Shown here piece after piece: positions 22,598-31,565 of a stretch of 64,000 bases of DNA. The notes beneath the pieces are model-generated. The model had not been told where the DNA came from. It ran no database searches and saw only the letters and a list, made by a program, of their open reading frames with translations. Made by a program: the position numbers and the translations under genes. Within the stretch, counting starts at the first letter, position 1; the number at the start of each line of letters is the position of its first letter. The stretch is from Lucinisca nassula (Eukaryota; Mollusca; Bivalvia; Lucinida; Lucinidae), in the NCBI GenBank assembly GCA_963580285.1, contig OY757014.1:20748088-20812087 (forward strand), written 5' to 3'.

Positions 22598-24188
22598 TAC
22601 AGTACGTGCTTTCCATTGAAATAACAGCAAGATTGCAAATTGAGCGTCCTATTCCATAACTTTCAGACGTTGTGACACGATTGCAAACATGATTGTAGGA
22701 ACTATTGACACATGAAGTATCATTGAAGTTTTCAGGTTGTAACAGCTTTGAATGTACAGTAACAATATTGCAACTTGGGCGTCCTATTCCATAACTTTCA
22801 GATGTTGTGACACAACCCCATAGGCCTCATTGCAAACAATATTGTAGGAAATATTGACATATTAGGCATCATTGAAGTTTACAGGTTGCAACACCTATGA
22901 ATTTACAGTAACATAACATGCAGTATATGCTTTCTATTGAAAATACTGCAACATTGCAACTTGGGCGTCCCAGCCATATCTTTTTAAAGTTGTGACACAA
23001 TCCCATATATGCCTCATTGCAAACAGTATTGTGAAACCTAATTTCACATGAAGTATCATTGAATTATTCAGGTTGTAACAGCTTTGAATGTACAGTAACA
23101 TAACATACAATATGTGCTGTCTATTGAAAAAAACAGCAAGATTGCAACTTGGGCGTCCCATACCATAACTTTCAGAACATGTGACACAATCTCATAGGCC
23201 CCATTGCAAACATTATTGTAGAAACTATTGACACATGAAGTATCATTGAAGTTTTCAGGTTGTAACACCTTTGAATTTACAGTAACATAGCATACTGTAC
23301 TTGCTTTCTATTGAAAAAAAAAACAGCAAAATTGCAAATTGGGCGTCCCATACCATAACTTTCAGAAATTGTGACACAATCTCATAGACCTCATGGCAAC
23401 CATTATTGTAGAAACTATTGACGCATGAAGTATCACTGAAGTGTTCAGGTTGTAACACCTTTGAATTTACAGTAGCATAGCATACTGTACGTGCTTTTTA
23501 TTGAAAAGACACAGTTTGCAACTTGGGCGTCCCATACCATAACTTTTAGAAGTTGTGACACAATCCGATATGCCTCATTGCAAACCGTATCGTATCAACT
23601 CATCACACATGAAGTATCATTGAATTATTCAGGTTGTAACAGCTTTGAATTTACATTTACATAACATACAGTATGTGCTTTCTATTAAAAAAAAGCAAGA
23701 TTACAACTTGGGCGTTCCATACCATAACTTTCTGAAGCTGTGACACAATCTCATAGGCCTCACTGCAAACATTATTGTAGAAACTATTGACACATGAAGT
23801 ATCATTGAAGTTTTCAGGTTGTAACAACATCGAATTTACAGTAACATAGCATACAGTACGTGTTTTCTATTGAAATAACAGCAAGATTGCTAATTAGGTG
23901 TCCCATACCATAACTTTTAGAAGTTGTGACACAATCCCATATGCCTCCTTGCAAACAGTATTGTAATACCTCATCACACATGAAGTATCATTGAATTATT
24001 CAGGTTGTAACAGCTTTGCATTTACAGTAACAGAACATTCAGTATGTGCTTTCTATTAAAAACAGCAAGCTTGCACTTTGGGCGTCTCATACCATAACTT
24101 TCAAAAGTTGTGACACAAACCAATATGCCTCCTTGCAAACATTATTGTAGAAACATTTGACACATGAAGTATCATTGAATTTTTCAGG

Positions 24189-24355
24189 CTTTCAATAGAA
24201 AGCACATACCTTATCCAATGTTACTGTAAATTCAAGGCTGTTACAATCTGAAAACTCCAGTGATACATCATTTAAGTGAGTTAATTGCATTTACAATACG
24301 TATTGTAATCCGGCATATCGGATTCTGTCACAACTTCTGAAAGTTAGGAATCCAT
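24189..24355 (+). repeat. Single satellite unit in the opposite orientation
   Basis: Directly after the last minus-strand unit breaks off in TTTTTCAGG, a plus-strand unit begins (TTTCAATAGAAAGCACATAC) and runs to CACAACTTCTGAAAGTTAGG. It is diverged and missing the ACAATACTGTTTGC part. This marks the orientation switch of the satellite. Confidence 0.88.
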
Positions 24356-24382
24356 ACATGATATTTCTAAAACGTACCATAC

Positions 24383-24655
24383 ATCGGCCCCCGCCCATAG
24401 GGGCTTGAAGAAATATATGGGCTGCACGATGCTTCCATGCAGAGCTGAGTCCGGCCCGCTCACTACTACTGGTAAACCGCTTAGAGGATCTAAGACTATC
24501 CAGGAACCGCAGTGCGAGGTGGACCGTCCATGTTAATAAACCCTATTGGTTTCATTGGGCGACAGGGTTTGAGATGTCATTTCATCTCAATGTCGGGTAT
24601 AAGTCCCAGTGTTGACGGGGACATGAAACCTCGAATCAAACAAACACACTCTACC
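24383..24655 (+). mobile_element. SINE family G
   Basis: It starts GGCCCCCGCCCATAGGGGC, passes through ACTGGTAAACCGCTTAGAGG and GAGATGTCATTTCATCTCAA, and ends in GTTGACGGGGAC...CAAACAAACACA. No clear tRNA A or B boxes are visible in the head. The retroposon identity rests on the CAAA tail and the copy number in this window. Confidence 0.85.
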
Positions 24656-25967
24656 ATACATGGTTATTAAGTTATGCTGTGCATCACAAAGCATACATTG
24701 CCATTCAATATACAAATACCCAAACTGACGGACAAATAACCAGAAGCAATATGCCCCTCCCAACTTCTTTGAAGGCATAAAAGAGCATCTCATAAGCACT
24801 GAAAGCAAACATCTTACTTTGGGATACTACAGTAAGTGCTAAACTCGGTACATACCTCCAAAAACATTCATTGTTGCAGTTCTGCATAATCATGGCATTA
24901 ATAATGATTCATGTCACATTTTGATGATCTTTTTAACAACCTCCACAATCTAAATGCTTGAACCCAACAACAGAAATTTCATGCATATAGATAGCAGAAG
25001 TGGTATTCTTGTATGCGATGTACCATCCTTTTTAATGATTTTCCACCTATACTGTCGACCAAGCCATCATTGGTGATTTAAAATATTTTCCTGATGTTCA
25101 TGAAACTATGAACAGAGATGCTTGCATTGATGTAAATGAACGCAAAGGGGTTCATGTAAACTGCGCTTGCCATCCACCGACTTTCATGATGATGTTTTCT
25201 GACTTCGGCAATGACCATTGAGAAAATTATAAAATGCGGTGCCTTTTACTTGTGTTCTACAATATCGTGGTAACACTAAGGCTGCAGTCAAGTAAGTATT
25301 CCTAGAGCATCTATTTTGAGCCCAGCTGTCGTGTTCAATGAAGTCCACTGATCCTGTCTTTGTGTATCTCTGGTATCCGTTTCCTGATGTTAACAGCCAT
25401 TCTGACCATCTCAATATAAGAATACTGACTAATTTGTAAACAGGATTCACAAATATTGAAGGTGGCAGAAATGGCATTCATGTTCTGTTGACCTGTAAGC
25501 TAAGTACATGTACCAAGAGCATATAAATGCCCACGAATGTCCAAATTTGAGAGGTGCAGGGCAACATATTCCATTTTTATGCTCCAGAATCTGATTACCG
25601 TTAGTAATTAACACCTTCTCCCAGTAGAAGTCTGTCAGTTAAAATCAGCACCTGTTTGAAAAGCCAATATTTTCACTCGTGAACAGCAGGTTTGTCGGTA
25701 TTTTTTGCTGAAACTCAGTTGAGATAACAGCCTGTGACGTCAACGCTTATTAGTTTATTGTAACACCTTTGATTTAACCTATTATATATACCATATTTTT
25801 GTGTTTAACCCATGTCTTACTGAACCAAGATATACTTGATTCGTAGACAGTCAGAAATGGGACTGGCAAAATCAATTTATTCAGCAGGACAAATGATACC
25901 TAGATTTTGTTACATCATCCATAGTGTAATTTTACTTATTTTGCAACTTTAATTTGTGATTCTGTTT
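24656..25967. other. Unassigned spacer, no gene recognised
   Basis: AT-rich DNA with only short open frames lacking domains. CAATTTATTCAGCAGGACAA at about 25,873 has an inverted counterpart at about 26,452-26,475, so part of this block may belong to a larger inverted-repeat element interrupted by the SINE. Confidence 0.4.
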
Positions 25968-26250
25968 TTTTGTTCGATTTGATGTTAAACGTCCCCGTCA
26001 ACACTGTAAAGGTCATTTTGGAGACGCTGCTTCCAATTTTGTGGGACTTTTACCCGACACTGAGATGAAATGACATCTCAAGCCCTGTCGCCTAAAGAAA
26101 CCAATATCGTTTATTAGCATGGACGGTCCACCTCGCACTGCGGTTCCTGGCCAGGCTCAGATCCTCTAAGCGGTTTACCAGTACAAGTGTGTGGGCCGGA
26201 TTCAGCTCTGCGTGGAAGCATCATGCAGCCCATATATTTCTTCAAGCCCC
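25968..26250 (-). mobile_element. SINE family G, minus strand, head truncated
   Basis: Tail GATTTGATGTTAAACGTCCC at the left, then the conserved GACATCTCAAGCCCTGTCGC and GGTTTACCAGTACAAGTGTG blocks, to TTCAAGCCCCATGG at the right. The last ~15 bp of the usual head are absent. Confidence 0.85.
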
Positions 26251-26782
26251 ATGGTTGTGATTCTGACATTTATTTGGAACCTGAAAAAGGGAGTGAAGTT
26301 CAGAAGGGTCAAAACATTTAAGCAATGGGCAATATGACAGAATTCCGGGATGTCTGGCTGGACTAGTATATGACAGTGCATTACAACACTTGAAAAGTAT
26401 GCCACTGCTGCATCTGCAGCTGCGAAAACAGCACAAGATCTAGTTAACCCTTGTCCTGCTGAATAAATTAATATTGTCACACCCATTTCTGAGTACCAAC
26501 CATTGACAACCAATCAAAATACTTTATGCAGTTTATTCCTCCAAATCTACAAACTGAATGACTAACAGTGTAGATCCTGAACAGATGCTATCTGATCTGG
26601 ATCTACATTGTTTGCAAACGTAGCCAATGTCCTGTCTGCTGCATCTGAAAGATTTTTTGGAATAATATTTTTGCATATAGGCAAATGGTGTGGACCCAGA
26701 TTAGACGTACTGATACTAGAGGATCCCCAGTGGAATTTGTGGTGTTTACAGATTCCCCAGTGGAACTGATGCACATAAAAAG
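26251..26782. other. Unassigned spacer, no gene recognised
   Basis: Contains the inverted partner of the 25,848-25,890 sequence at about 26,452-26,500, and a TTCCCCAGTGGAA-like direct pair (CCCCAGTGGAATTTG near 26,727 and CCCCAGTGGAACTGA near 26,756). The open frames have no domain. Confidence 0.4.
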
Positions 26783-26847
26783 TTGTACTTGATAGCCAAG
26801 TGTCCGATCCAGTCCCTGTTATATCTGGGGTCCCACAAGGCTTGGTA
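26783..26847 (+). pseudogene. Short LINE reverse-transcriptase fragment (motif B)
   Basis: Encodes a piece reading DPVPVISGVPQG, the motif B surroundings of the same LINE family as 8715-10,165 and 27,356-28,790. Unlike those two it keeps CAA (Gln) in SGVPQG. It is cut off by the MITE at 26,848. Confidence 0.75.
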
Positions 26848-27354
26848 CAGTTAAACCTGTCTTAAAGACCACCTGTGAACAAAGACCACCTGTCTACAAA
26901 GACCACTTCCAATTCCTCCCATCCAATTAGGCTATATAATGCACCTGTCAACAGAGCCCACCTGTCCACTAGGACCAGAGGAGAGTCAAAATCCCTCCCA
27001 AATGCATATTTTTACCCTGAACAAAGACCACTTTGCACTTTGAATAGAATTGACCAAAGGTTTAATTGGGCAATTAATTGTTTGTGGACATCCTTTAATG
27101 AGCCAAATTAATTTTTTTAGTGATTCATTATTCAAACCTTACATAATGTTACCTTTAGGGGATTTAATCAGTGAATCATTCAGGTGTAACTAGGATTATC
27201 CAATACATAACTTAATAAAAGCTGTGATATAATCCTTGTTATCTAAAGAGGTAGAGCAGTTGATGCAAAACTGACCCTCTGAATAAAGACCACCTGTGGA
27301 CAGAGACCATATTTTTTCTTTCCCTTGAGTGGTCTTTGTAGACAGGTTAGACTG
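26848..27354. mobile_element. MITE with GACCACCTGT-rich termini (~507 bp)
   Basis: Left end CAGTTAAACCTGTCTTAAAG and right end AAGAC-type CAGTCTAACCTGTCTAC (reverse complement) form terminal inverted repeats. AAAGACCACCTGT repeats several times inside each end. TA precedes the left end. No reading frame matches a transposase. The shorter MITE at 48,713-48,917 shares the CAGT...GACCAC end style. Confidence 0.72.
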
Positions 27355-27355
27355 G

Positions 27356-28790
27356 CTCTCTGGGCGCTCACAACAAGTTGTACTTGATGGCCAACCGTCT
27401 GATCCAGTCCCTGTTTTATCTGGAGTCCCCTAAGGTTCGGTCCTTGGACCGGACCTTTTTTATGTATTCATAAATGATCTCCCCGATAATATCAGGTCAT
27501 CTGTCCGTTTGTTTGCTGATGATTGTGTACTGTATAGGAATATATACTCTCCATCTGACTCTTATTTTACAAGATGACCTGGACCAAATAGGATTGGCAC
27601 AGTAGGGGGCCGATTGGAAGATGAAGTTGAATGTGGCCAAATGTCATTCGATGAGTGTGTCACGACATCTTCCTGACAATCAGATTAAGTTTGATTATTC
27701 ACTACACCACCAAACTTTGGAGCAGGTTCAATCCGCCAAAAAACTCGGTATCACCATCACTGACTATGTTGATTGGGGTCATCATATTTCAGAGATTACA
27801 TCAGTAGCAACTAGGGCTTTAGGATTTTCAAGACGTAATTTGGCTTTTGCACATAGGAAGACAAAGGCTGTTGCATATAAAACATTGGTTCACCCTCAAC
27901 TTGAATATGCATCACCCATTTGGCATCCCCATGTAAAAACTCAGATTCCGCATGTTGAGAAGGTTGAGAGGACAGCAGCTTGATGGACATGTGAGCGTCG
28001 GTGCCATGCTTAGCCAGTTGGAGTGGCCGACCCTTGAGGCCCGTCGTTAGCTGTCCTCTTTAACATCCTTCTATAAGATACCTCTGGTATAGTGTCTCTG
28101 GGTAAAGATAAATACTTGACCTCTGTGACAGCGCCAACTCAAACAAGCCCATTGGGGCTTGGTGAAATAAATGGGCTGCATGATGCTTCCACGCAGAGCT
28201 GAATCCAACCTGCACACAAGTACTGGTAAACTGCTTAGAGGACCTAAGCCTGCCCAGGCAAAGCGGAGCAAGTCGGATCATCCATGCTTATCAACCCTAT
28301 TGGTTTCATTGGGCGACAGGGCTTGAGATGTTATTTCATCTCAATGTTGGATAAAAGTCCCACCAAATTGGAAGCAACATCTCCAAAATGACATTTTTAG
28401 TGTTGACGGGGACGGGACATCAAATCAAACAAACAAACAATGGCATCAAAAGTAAATAACTCACAATATCGTAGGTACTTACCTATAGTGATGCCCTAAA
28501 GCAGTCTTTTTTCCCACAACTATTCCACAGTGGAATAGTCTTCCCTCATCTGCGGTAGATGCCAAGTCCGCAGAGGAGTTCAAAGCCCATACAGTGTAGT
28601 TTGGGACTCAGAGGTATGCGTTTATCTGTTAACCAGATTGTAAATAGATTTAAGGACTCATCCAGTGTCCTCCTTTTTTTAAAGCTAAATTCATAATTTA
28701 GCCACCCACCCGAGCTAATGGCCAAATATGACCGACTCAGTATATGAAGATAGACAGAAGAGCAGTCTGATCTAGTCCACACTGTTCATG
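27356..28790 (+). pseudogene. Non-LTR retrotransposon copy, reverse transcriptase broken
   Basis: From GRSQQVVLDGQP the frame runs into SGVP-stop-GSVLGP (TAA near 27,430) and FINDLPDNIRSSVRLFADDC (motif C, Asp pair). A frameshift follows near 27,570, then the 27,621-27,983 segment (MSVSRHLPDNQIKFDY, KLGITITDYVDWG, PQLEYASPIWHP) and another stop. A SINE interrupts the region after the DKYLTSV block, and the remainder (ASKVNNSQYRRY, SSAVDAKSAEEFKAH) continues at 28,440. The 3' UTR ends near 28,760. It is the same family as the minus-strand copy at 8.7-10.2 kb and shares its TAA. Confidence 0.87.
28143..28440 (+). mobile_element. SINE family G inserted in the LINE
   Basis: Starts at GCCCATTGGGGCTTGGTG, carries the ACTGGTAAACTGCTTAGAGG and GAGATGTTATTTCATCTCAA blocks, and ends in an AAACAAACAAAC tail. 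The LINE codons on either side join (TPTQTR then ASK), so it post-dates the LINE. Confidence 0.88.
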
Positions 28791-28849
28791 CTGTTTGCAA
28801 AAAAAAAAAAAATAATAATGAATTTTAGGTAACTAGCAAATGATCTGGG

Positions 28850-29157
28850 TAATTTGTTTTGTTTGTTTTATTTGAGGTTTAACGTCCCTGTTTACATTGT
28901 AAAGGTCATTTTGGAGACGTTGCTTCCAATTTTGTGGGACTTTTACCCGACATTGAGATGAAATGACATCTCAAGCCCTGCCGCCCAATGAAACCAATAG
29001 GGATTATAAGCATGGACGGCCCGACTCGTAGCGCTTTACCTGGGCAGGCTTAGATCCTCCAACCGGTTTATCAGTACTCGTTTGTGGGTCGGTGTCAGCT
29101 CTGCGTGGAAGCAGCATGCAGCCCATATATTTCTTCAAGCCCCGATGGGCGGGGGCC
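28850..29157 (-). mobile_element. SINE family G, minus strand; likely source of a chimeric copy
   Basis: It runs from the head GGCCCCCGCCCATC at 29,157 to the tail at about 28,850. The flanks share a GATCTRGGT motif that may be the target duplication. This SINE plus the sequence downstream of its tail (to about 28,690) reappears at 29,996-30,458. Confidence 0.85.
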
Positions 29158-29354
29158 AATTAGATCTAGGTGAGCAGATGACGATCATTGTGATTGGTAT
29201 CTAAGAGGTTGAATCAGTATGTTGAGTGAGTTTCAATAACAGCTTAGGTCATACTGAGACGGGACCTCGGTTTAAATATGTTCTATAAAAGGGTTAAGCT
29301 TTGGAAGCAAGGAATACACCACAGAACTGAAAAATATGGAGTGTATATGTTTCC

Positions 29355-29402
29355 AGGGCCAGACTAGCTAGTTTTGGCCAAATAGGCCTCATCAGTGACC
29401 CT
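29355..29402 (-). ncRNA. Type I hammerhead ribozyme, core-mutated (unit 1)
   Basis: Minus strand: stem I GGGTCA, CTGATGAG, stem II GGCC/GGCC, then AAAAC where GAAAC is required, stem III ACTAGCTAGT, cleavage C, and closing TGGCCC. The conserved G12 is A, so self-cleavage is expected to be lost. Confidence 0.8.
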
Positions 29403-29615
29403 CTGATAATTTCAAAATTCCACAATGGAATCAATGATCCCAAAGGACAAGAAAATATAATCTACACTATGATGTAGGGCAGGGAGACGTTTTACCGCCG
29501 CCACACATTCCCACACACCAGCTGTAGTGATTTTAAATATGTTCTATAAAAGGATTATCCTTTGGAAGCAAGGAATACACCACAGAACTGAAAAATATGG
29601 AGTGTATATGTTTTC

Positions 29616-29663
29616 TGGGCCAGACTAGCTAGTTTCGGCCAATTAGGCCTCATCAGTGACCCT
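29616..29663 (-). ncRNA. Type I hammerhead ribozyme, intact core (unit 2)
   Basis: Minus strand, in order: stem I GGGTCA, core CTGATGA, stem II GGCC-TAATT-GGCC, core GAA, stem III ACT-AGCT-AGT, cleavage position C, and stem I closing strand TGGCCC (six pairs, one G-U). All invariant core bases (CUGAUGA, GAA, A-U at 15.1/16.1, H17 = C) are present. The short stem III is typical of animal retrozyme hammerheads, which tend to act as dimers or with loop contacts. Confidence 0.92.
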
Positions 29664-29867
29664 CAGATATTTTCAAAATTCCACAATGGAATCAATGGAC
29701 AAGAAAATATAATCTACACTATGATGTAGGGCAGGGAGACGTTTTACCGCCTCCACACATTCCCACACACCTGCTGTAGTGAAGTTAAATATGTTCTATA
29801 AAAGGGTTATCCTTTGGAAGCAAGGAATACACCACAGAACTGAAAAATATGGAGTGTATATGTTTTC

Positions 29868-29915
29868 TTGGCCAGACTAGCTAGTTTCGGCCAATTAGGT
29901 CCATCAGTACCCTCA
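29868..29915 (-). ncRNA. Type I hammerhead ribozyme, broken core (unit 3)
   Basis: The position matches unit 2, but the core reads CTGATGGACC instead of CTGATGAGGCC, and stem I has lost a base (GGGTA). The GAAAC and stem III are intact. Probably inactive. Confidence 0.8.
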
Positions 29916-29965
29916 GATATTTTCAAAATTCCACAATGGAATCAATGATCCCAAAGAACAAGAAA

Positions 29966-30458
29966 TTTTTTTTGTTTGATTTGAGGTTTAACGTCATAAT
30001 TTAGCCACACATCCGAGCTAATGGCCAAATATGACCGACTCAGTATATGAAGATAGATAGAAGAGCAGTCTGATCTAGTCCACACTGTTCATGCTGTTTG
30101 CCAAAAAAAAAAAAAAAAAAAAAATTAGGTAACTAGCAAATGATCTAGGTAATTTGTTTTGTTTGTATGATTTGAGGTTTAACGTCCCTGTTTACACTGT
30201 AAAGGTCATTTTGGAGACGTTGCTTTCAATTTTGTGGGACTTTTGCCCGACATTAAGATGAAATGACATCTCAAGCCCTGTCGCCCAATTAAACCAATAG
30301 GGTTTATTAGCATGCACGGTCCACCTCACACCGCGGTTCCTGGACAGGCTTAGATCCTCTAAGCGGTTTACAAGTACTAGTATGAGGGCCGGATACAGCT
30401 CTGCGTGGAAGCATCATGCAGCCCATATATTTCTTCAAGCCCCTATGGGCGGGGGCCG
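29966..30458 (-). mobile_element. Chimeric retrocopy: SINE G plus LINE 3' end plus second SINE tail
   Basis: Minus strand, in order: SINE G (30,458 to about 30,160), then about 165 bp that matches 28,690-28,850 (sequence downstream of the SINE at 28.85 kb, including the LINE 3' end and an A/T run), then a fresh SINE-type end GACGTTAAACCTCAAATC with an A-rich tail. AAAGRACAAGAAA flanks it at 29,953-29,965 and 30,459-30,471. The duplication marks a single retrotransposition event into the ribozyme array. Confidence 0.85.
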
Positions 30459-30730
30459 AAAGGACAAGAAAATATAATCTACACTATGATGTAGGGCAGA
30501 GAGACGTTTTACCGCCGCCACACATTCCCACACACCAGCTGTAGTGAAGTTAAATATGTTCTATAAAAGGGTTATCCTTTGGAAGCAAGGATATTTTCAA
30601 AATTCCACAATGGAATCAATGATTCCAAAGGACAAGAAAATTTAATCTACACTAAAGACTCATCCGAAAGTCTGGAGAAGCAACCGAGATCGAACCTGCG
30701 AACCTGGATTATGAGGAAATCAGTATGTTG

Positions 30731-30929
30731 GATCAGAACACTAAAGAGGTATCAAGTTCAGTTGGTCGAAGGTCCTGGTGAAGGATTGAAGGACATGTTA
30801 CCAGTCGTACATGTATTATGAAGCTTCAGATATCTCAGATATCTATCTACTGATACTGCTACAGTCACATTTGACCATTACCGCAGGTGTACATTACATA
30901 CACTCCAGGTTTGCAGGATGACAGCCTAC
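30731..30929. other. Short unassigned spacer
   Basis: A GATATCTCAGATATCTATCT motif and sequence resembling a LINE 3' end (CTACAGTCACATTTGACC) are the only recognisable parts. Confidence 0.4.
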
Positions 30930-31295
30930 ACAGTAATCATGTAATCACGATAGGGATCTGTAACCTGCACAGGGGATGGTTCTCCCTGCACAGGGGGCCT
31001 CCAGTTAACGTCCCGATCCGAAGGACGGTGCCCTTTATGACATTCATCCTAGAAACGATGTCATTACGCAAATGGTTCCCCAATAAAAACGATGTTGTTA
31101 CGCAAATGGTTCCCCAATAAAATGGAGTGTAGGGAGGTTAGGTAGTGATTTTCATTTCTACATTCATCCCTGCAAATGATGCCAATGGAGCGTTTTCGGA
31201 CACCGACATTTTATCGCCGCTGCGGGGATCGAACCTGGGACCTCTAGCATCAGAGGCAAGTGCAGTAACCAATGAGCTATATCGTTTAAGGCCTT
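30930..31295 (-). mobile_element. tRNA-headed SINE (family F) with an internal duplication
   Basis: Minus-strand head about 31,215-31,295 with A box (TATAGCTCATTGGTTAC) and B box (GGTTCGATCCCC). The body includes GTCCTTCGGATCGGGACG and CCCCCTGTGCAGG. An ACGATGTYRTTACGCAAATG segment of about 34 bp is present twice in tandem at 31,053-31,121, absent from the copy at 7.1 kb. Confidence 0.8.
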
Positions 31296-31565
31296 GAAGT
31301 CTTATTTTCTACACATGTTTATCAACATCAGATTATCGCTCGATAGCACCGGAGATGCATAACGGGGTGCACAGAATTACCGGAAAGCACCGAAAACAGA
31401 AAAGCAACCAAATTATCAGAAAGCACACAGAAATACCAAAAAGCACTTTGTAAATGAGGGTACATGTACATTGCGGGGCCACATGTTAAAAGTGAATTTT
31501 AGGCCTATGTATTAGATCTATATCGATAATTTTACATGAAAAACTTCAAAATTGATCCCAAATCC
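31296..31565. other. Unassigned spacer with AAAGCAC runs
   Basis: Several loose repeats of a GAAAGCACMGAAA motif at about 31,380-31,450, which echo the satellite's AGAAAGCACA segment. No gene. Confidence 0.45.

Larger units (their letters stand above)
12154..24188 (-). repeat. 186-bp satellite array, left arm (~60 units)
   Basis: Head-to-tail units of about 186 bp, all in one orientation. Strand is given by the open frame. The landmark GGGCGTCCCATACCATAAC recurs at that spacing, and each unit also has TTCAGGTTGTAACA and CACATGAAGTATCATTGA. The unit is 62 codons long and translates on the minus strand as a repeated motif (WDAQFAMLQYF, then VCYVTVNSK, LQPENFNDTSC, EAYGIVSQLLK). Units differ by substitutions and by A-run length after the TTCTATT motif. 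SINEs interrupt it at 21,922-22,250 and 22,376-22,597. No known satellite or protein family was recognised. A structural (heterochromatic) satellite is the likeliest identity. Confidence 0.97.
29277..30650 (-). mobile_element. Retrozyme-like tandem array with hammerhead ribozymes
   Basis: About 3.5 units of 252-261 bp, each with a minus-strand hammerhead motif and the shared block GGGAGACGTTTTACCGCC. The array sits in SINE C with TAAA repeated at both junctions. It starts at TATGTTCTATAAAAGG and ends after AATTTAATCTACAC. The third unit is split by a chimeric retrocopy (29,966-30,458). Animal retrozymes are short tandem repeats with type I hammerheads thought to move through circular RNA. Assignment to that class is by motif and layout. 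Confidence 0.85.
29225..30717 (-). mobile_element. SINE family C split by a ribozyme array, 13-bp TSD
   Basis: The (ACTC) tail and GGTCATACTGAGACGGGACC body lie at 29,225-29,277, and the rest (GACTCATCCGAAAGTCTGG to a truncated head) at 30,651-30,717. AATCAGTATGTTG at 29,212-29,224 and 30,718-30,730 is the duplicated target. In the uninterrupted copy at 43.8 kb these halves are contiguous (CCTCGGTTTAAAGACTCATC). Confidence 0.88.
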
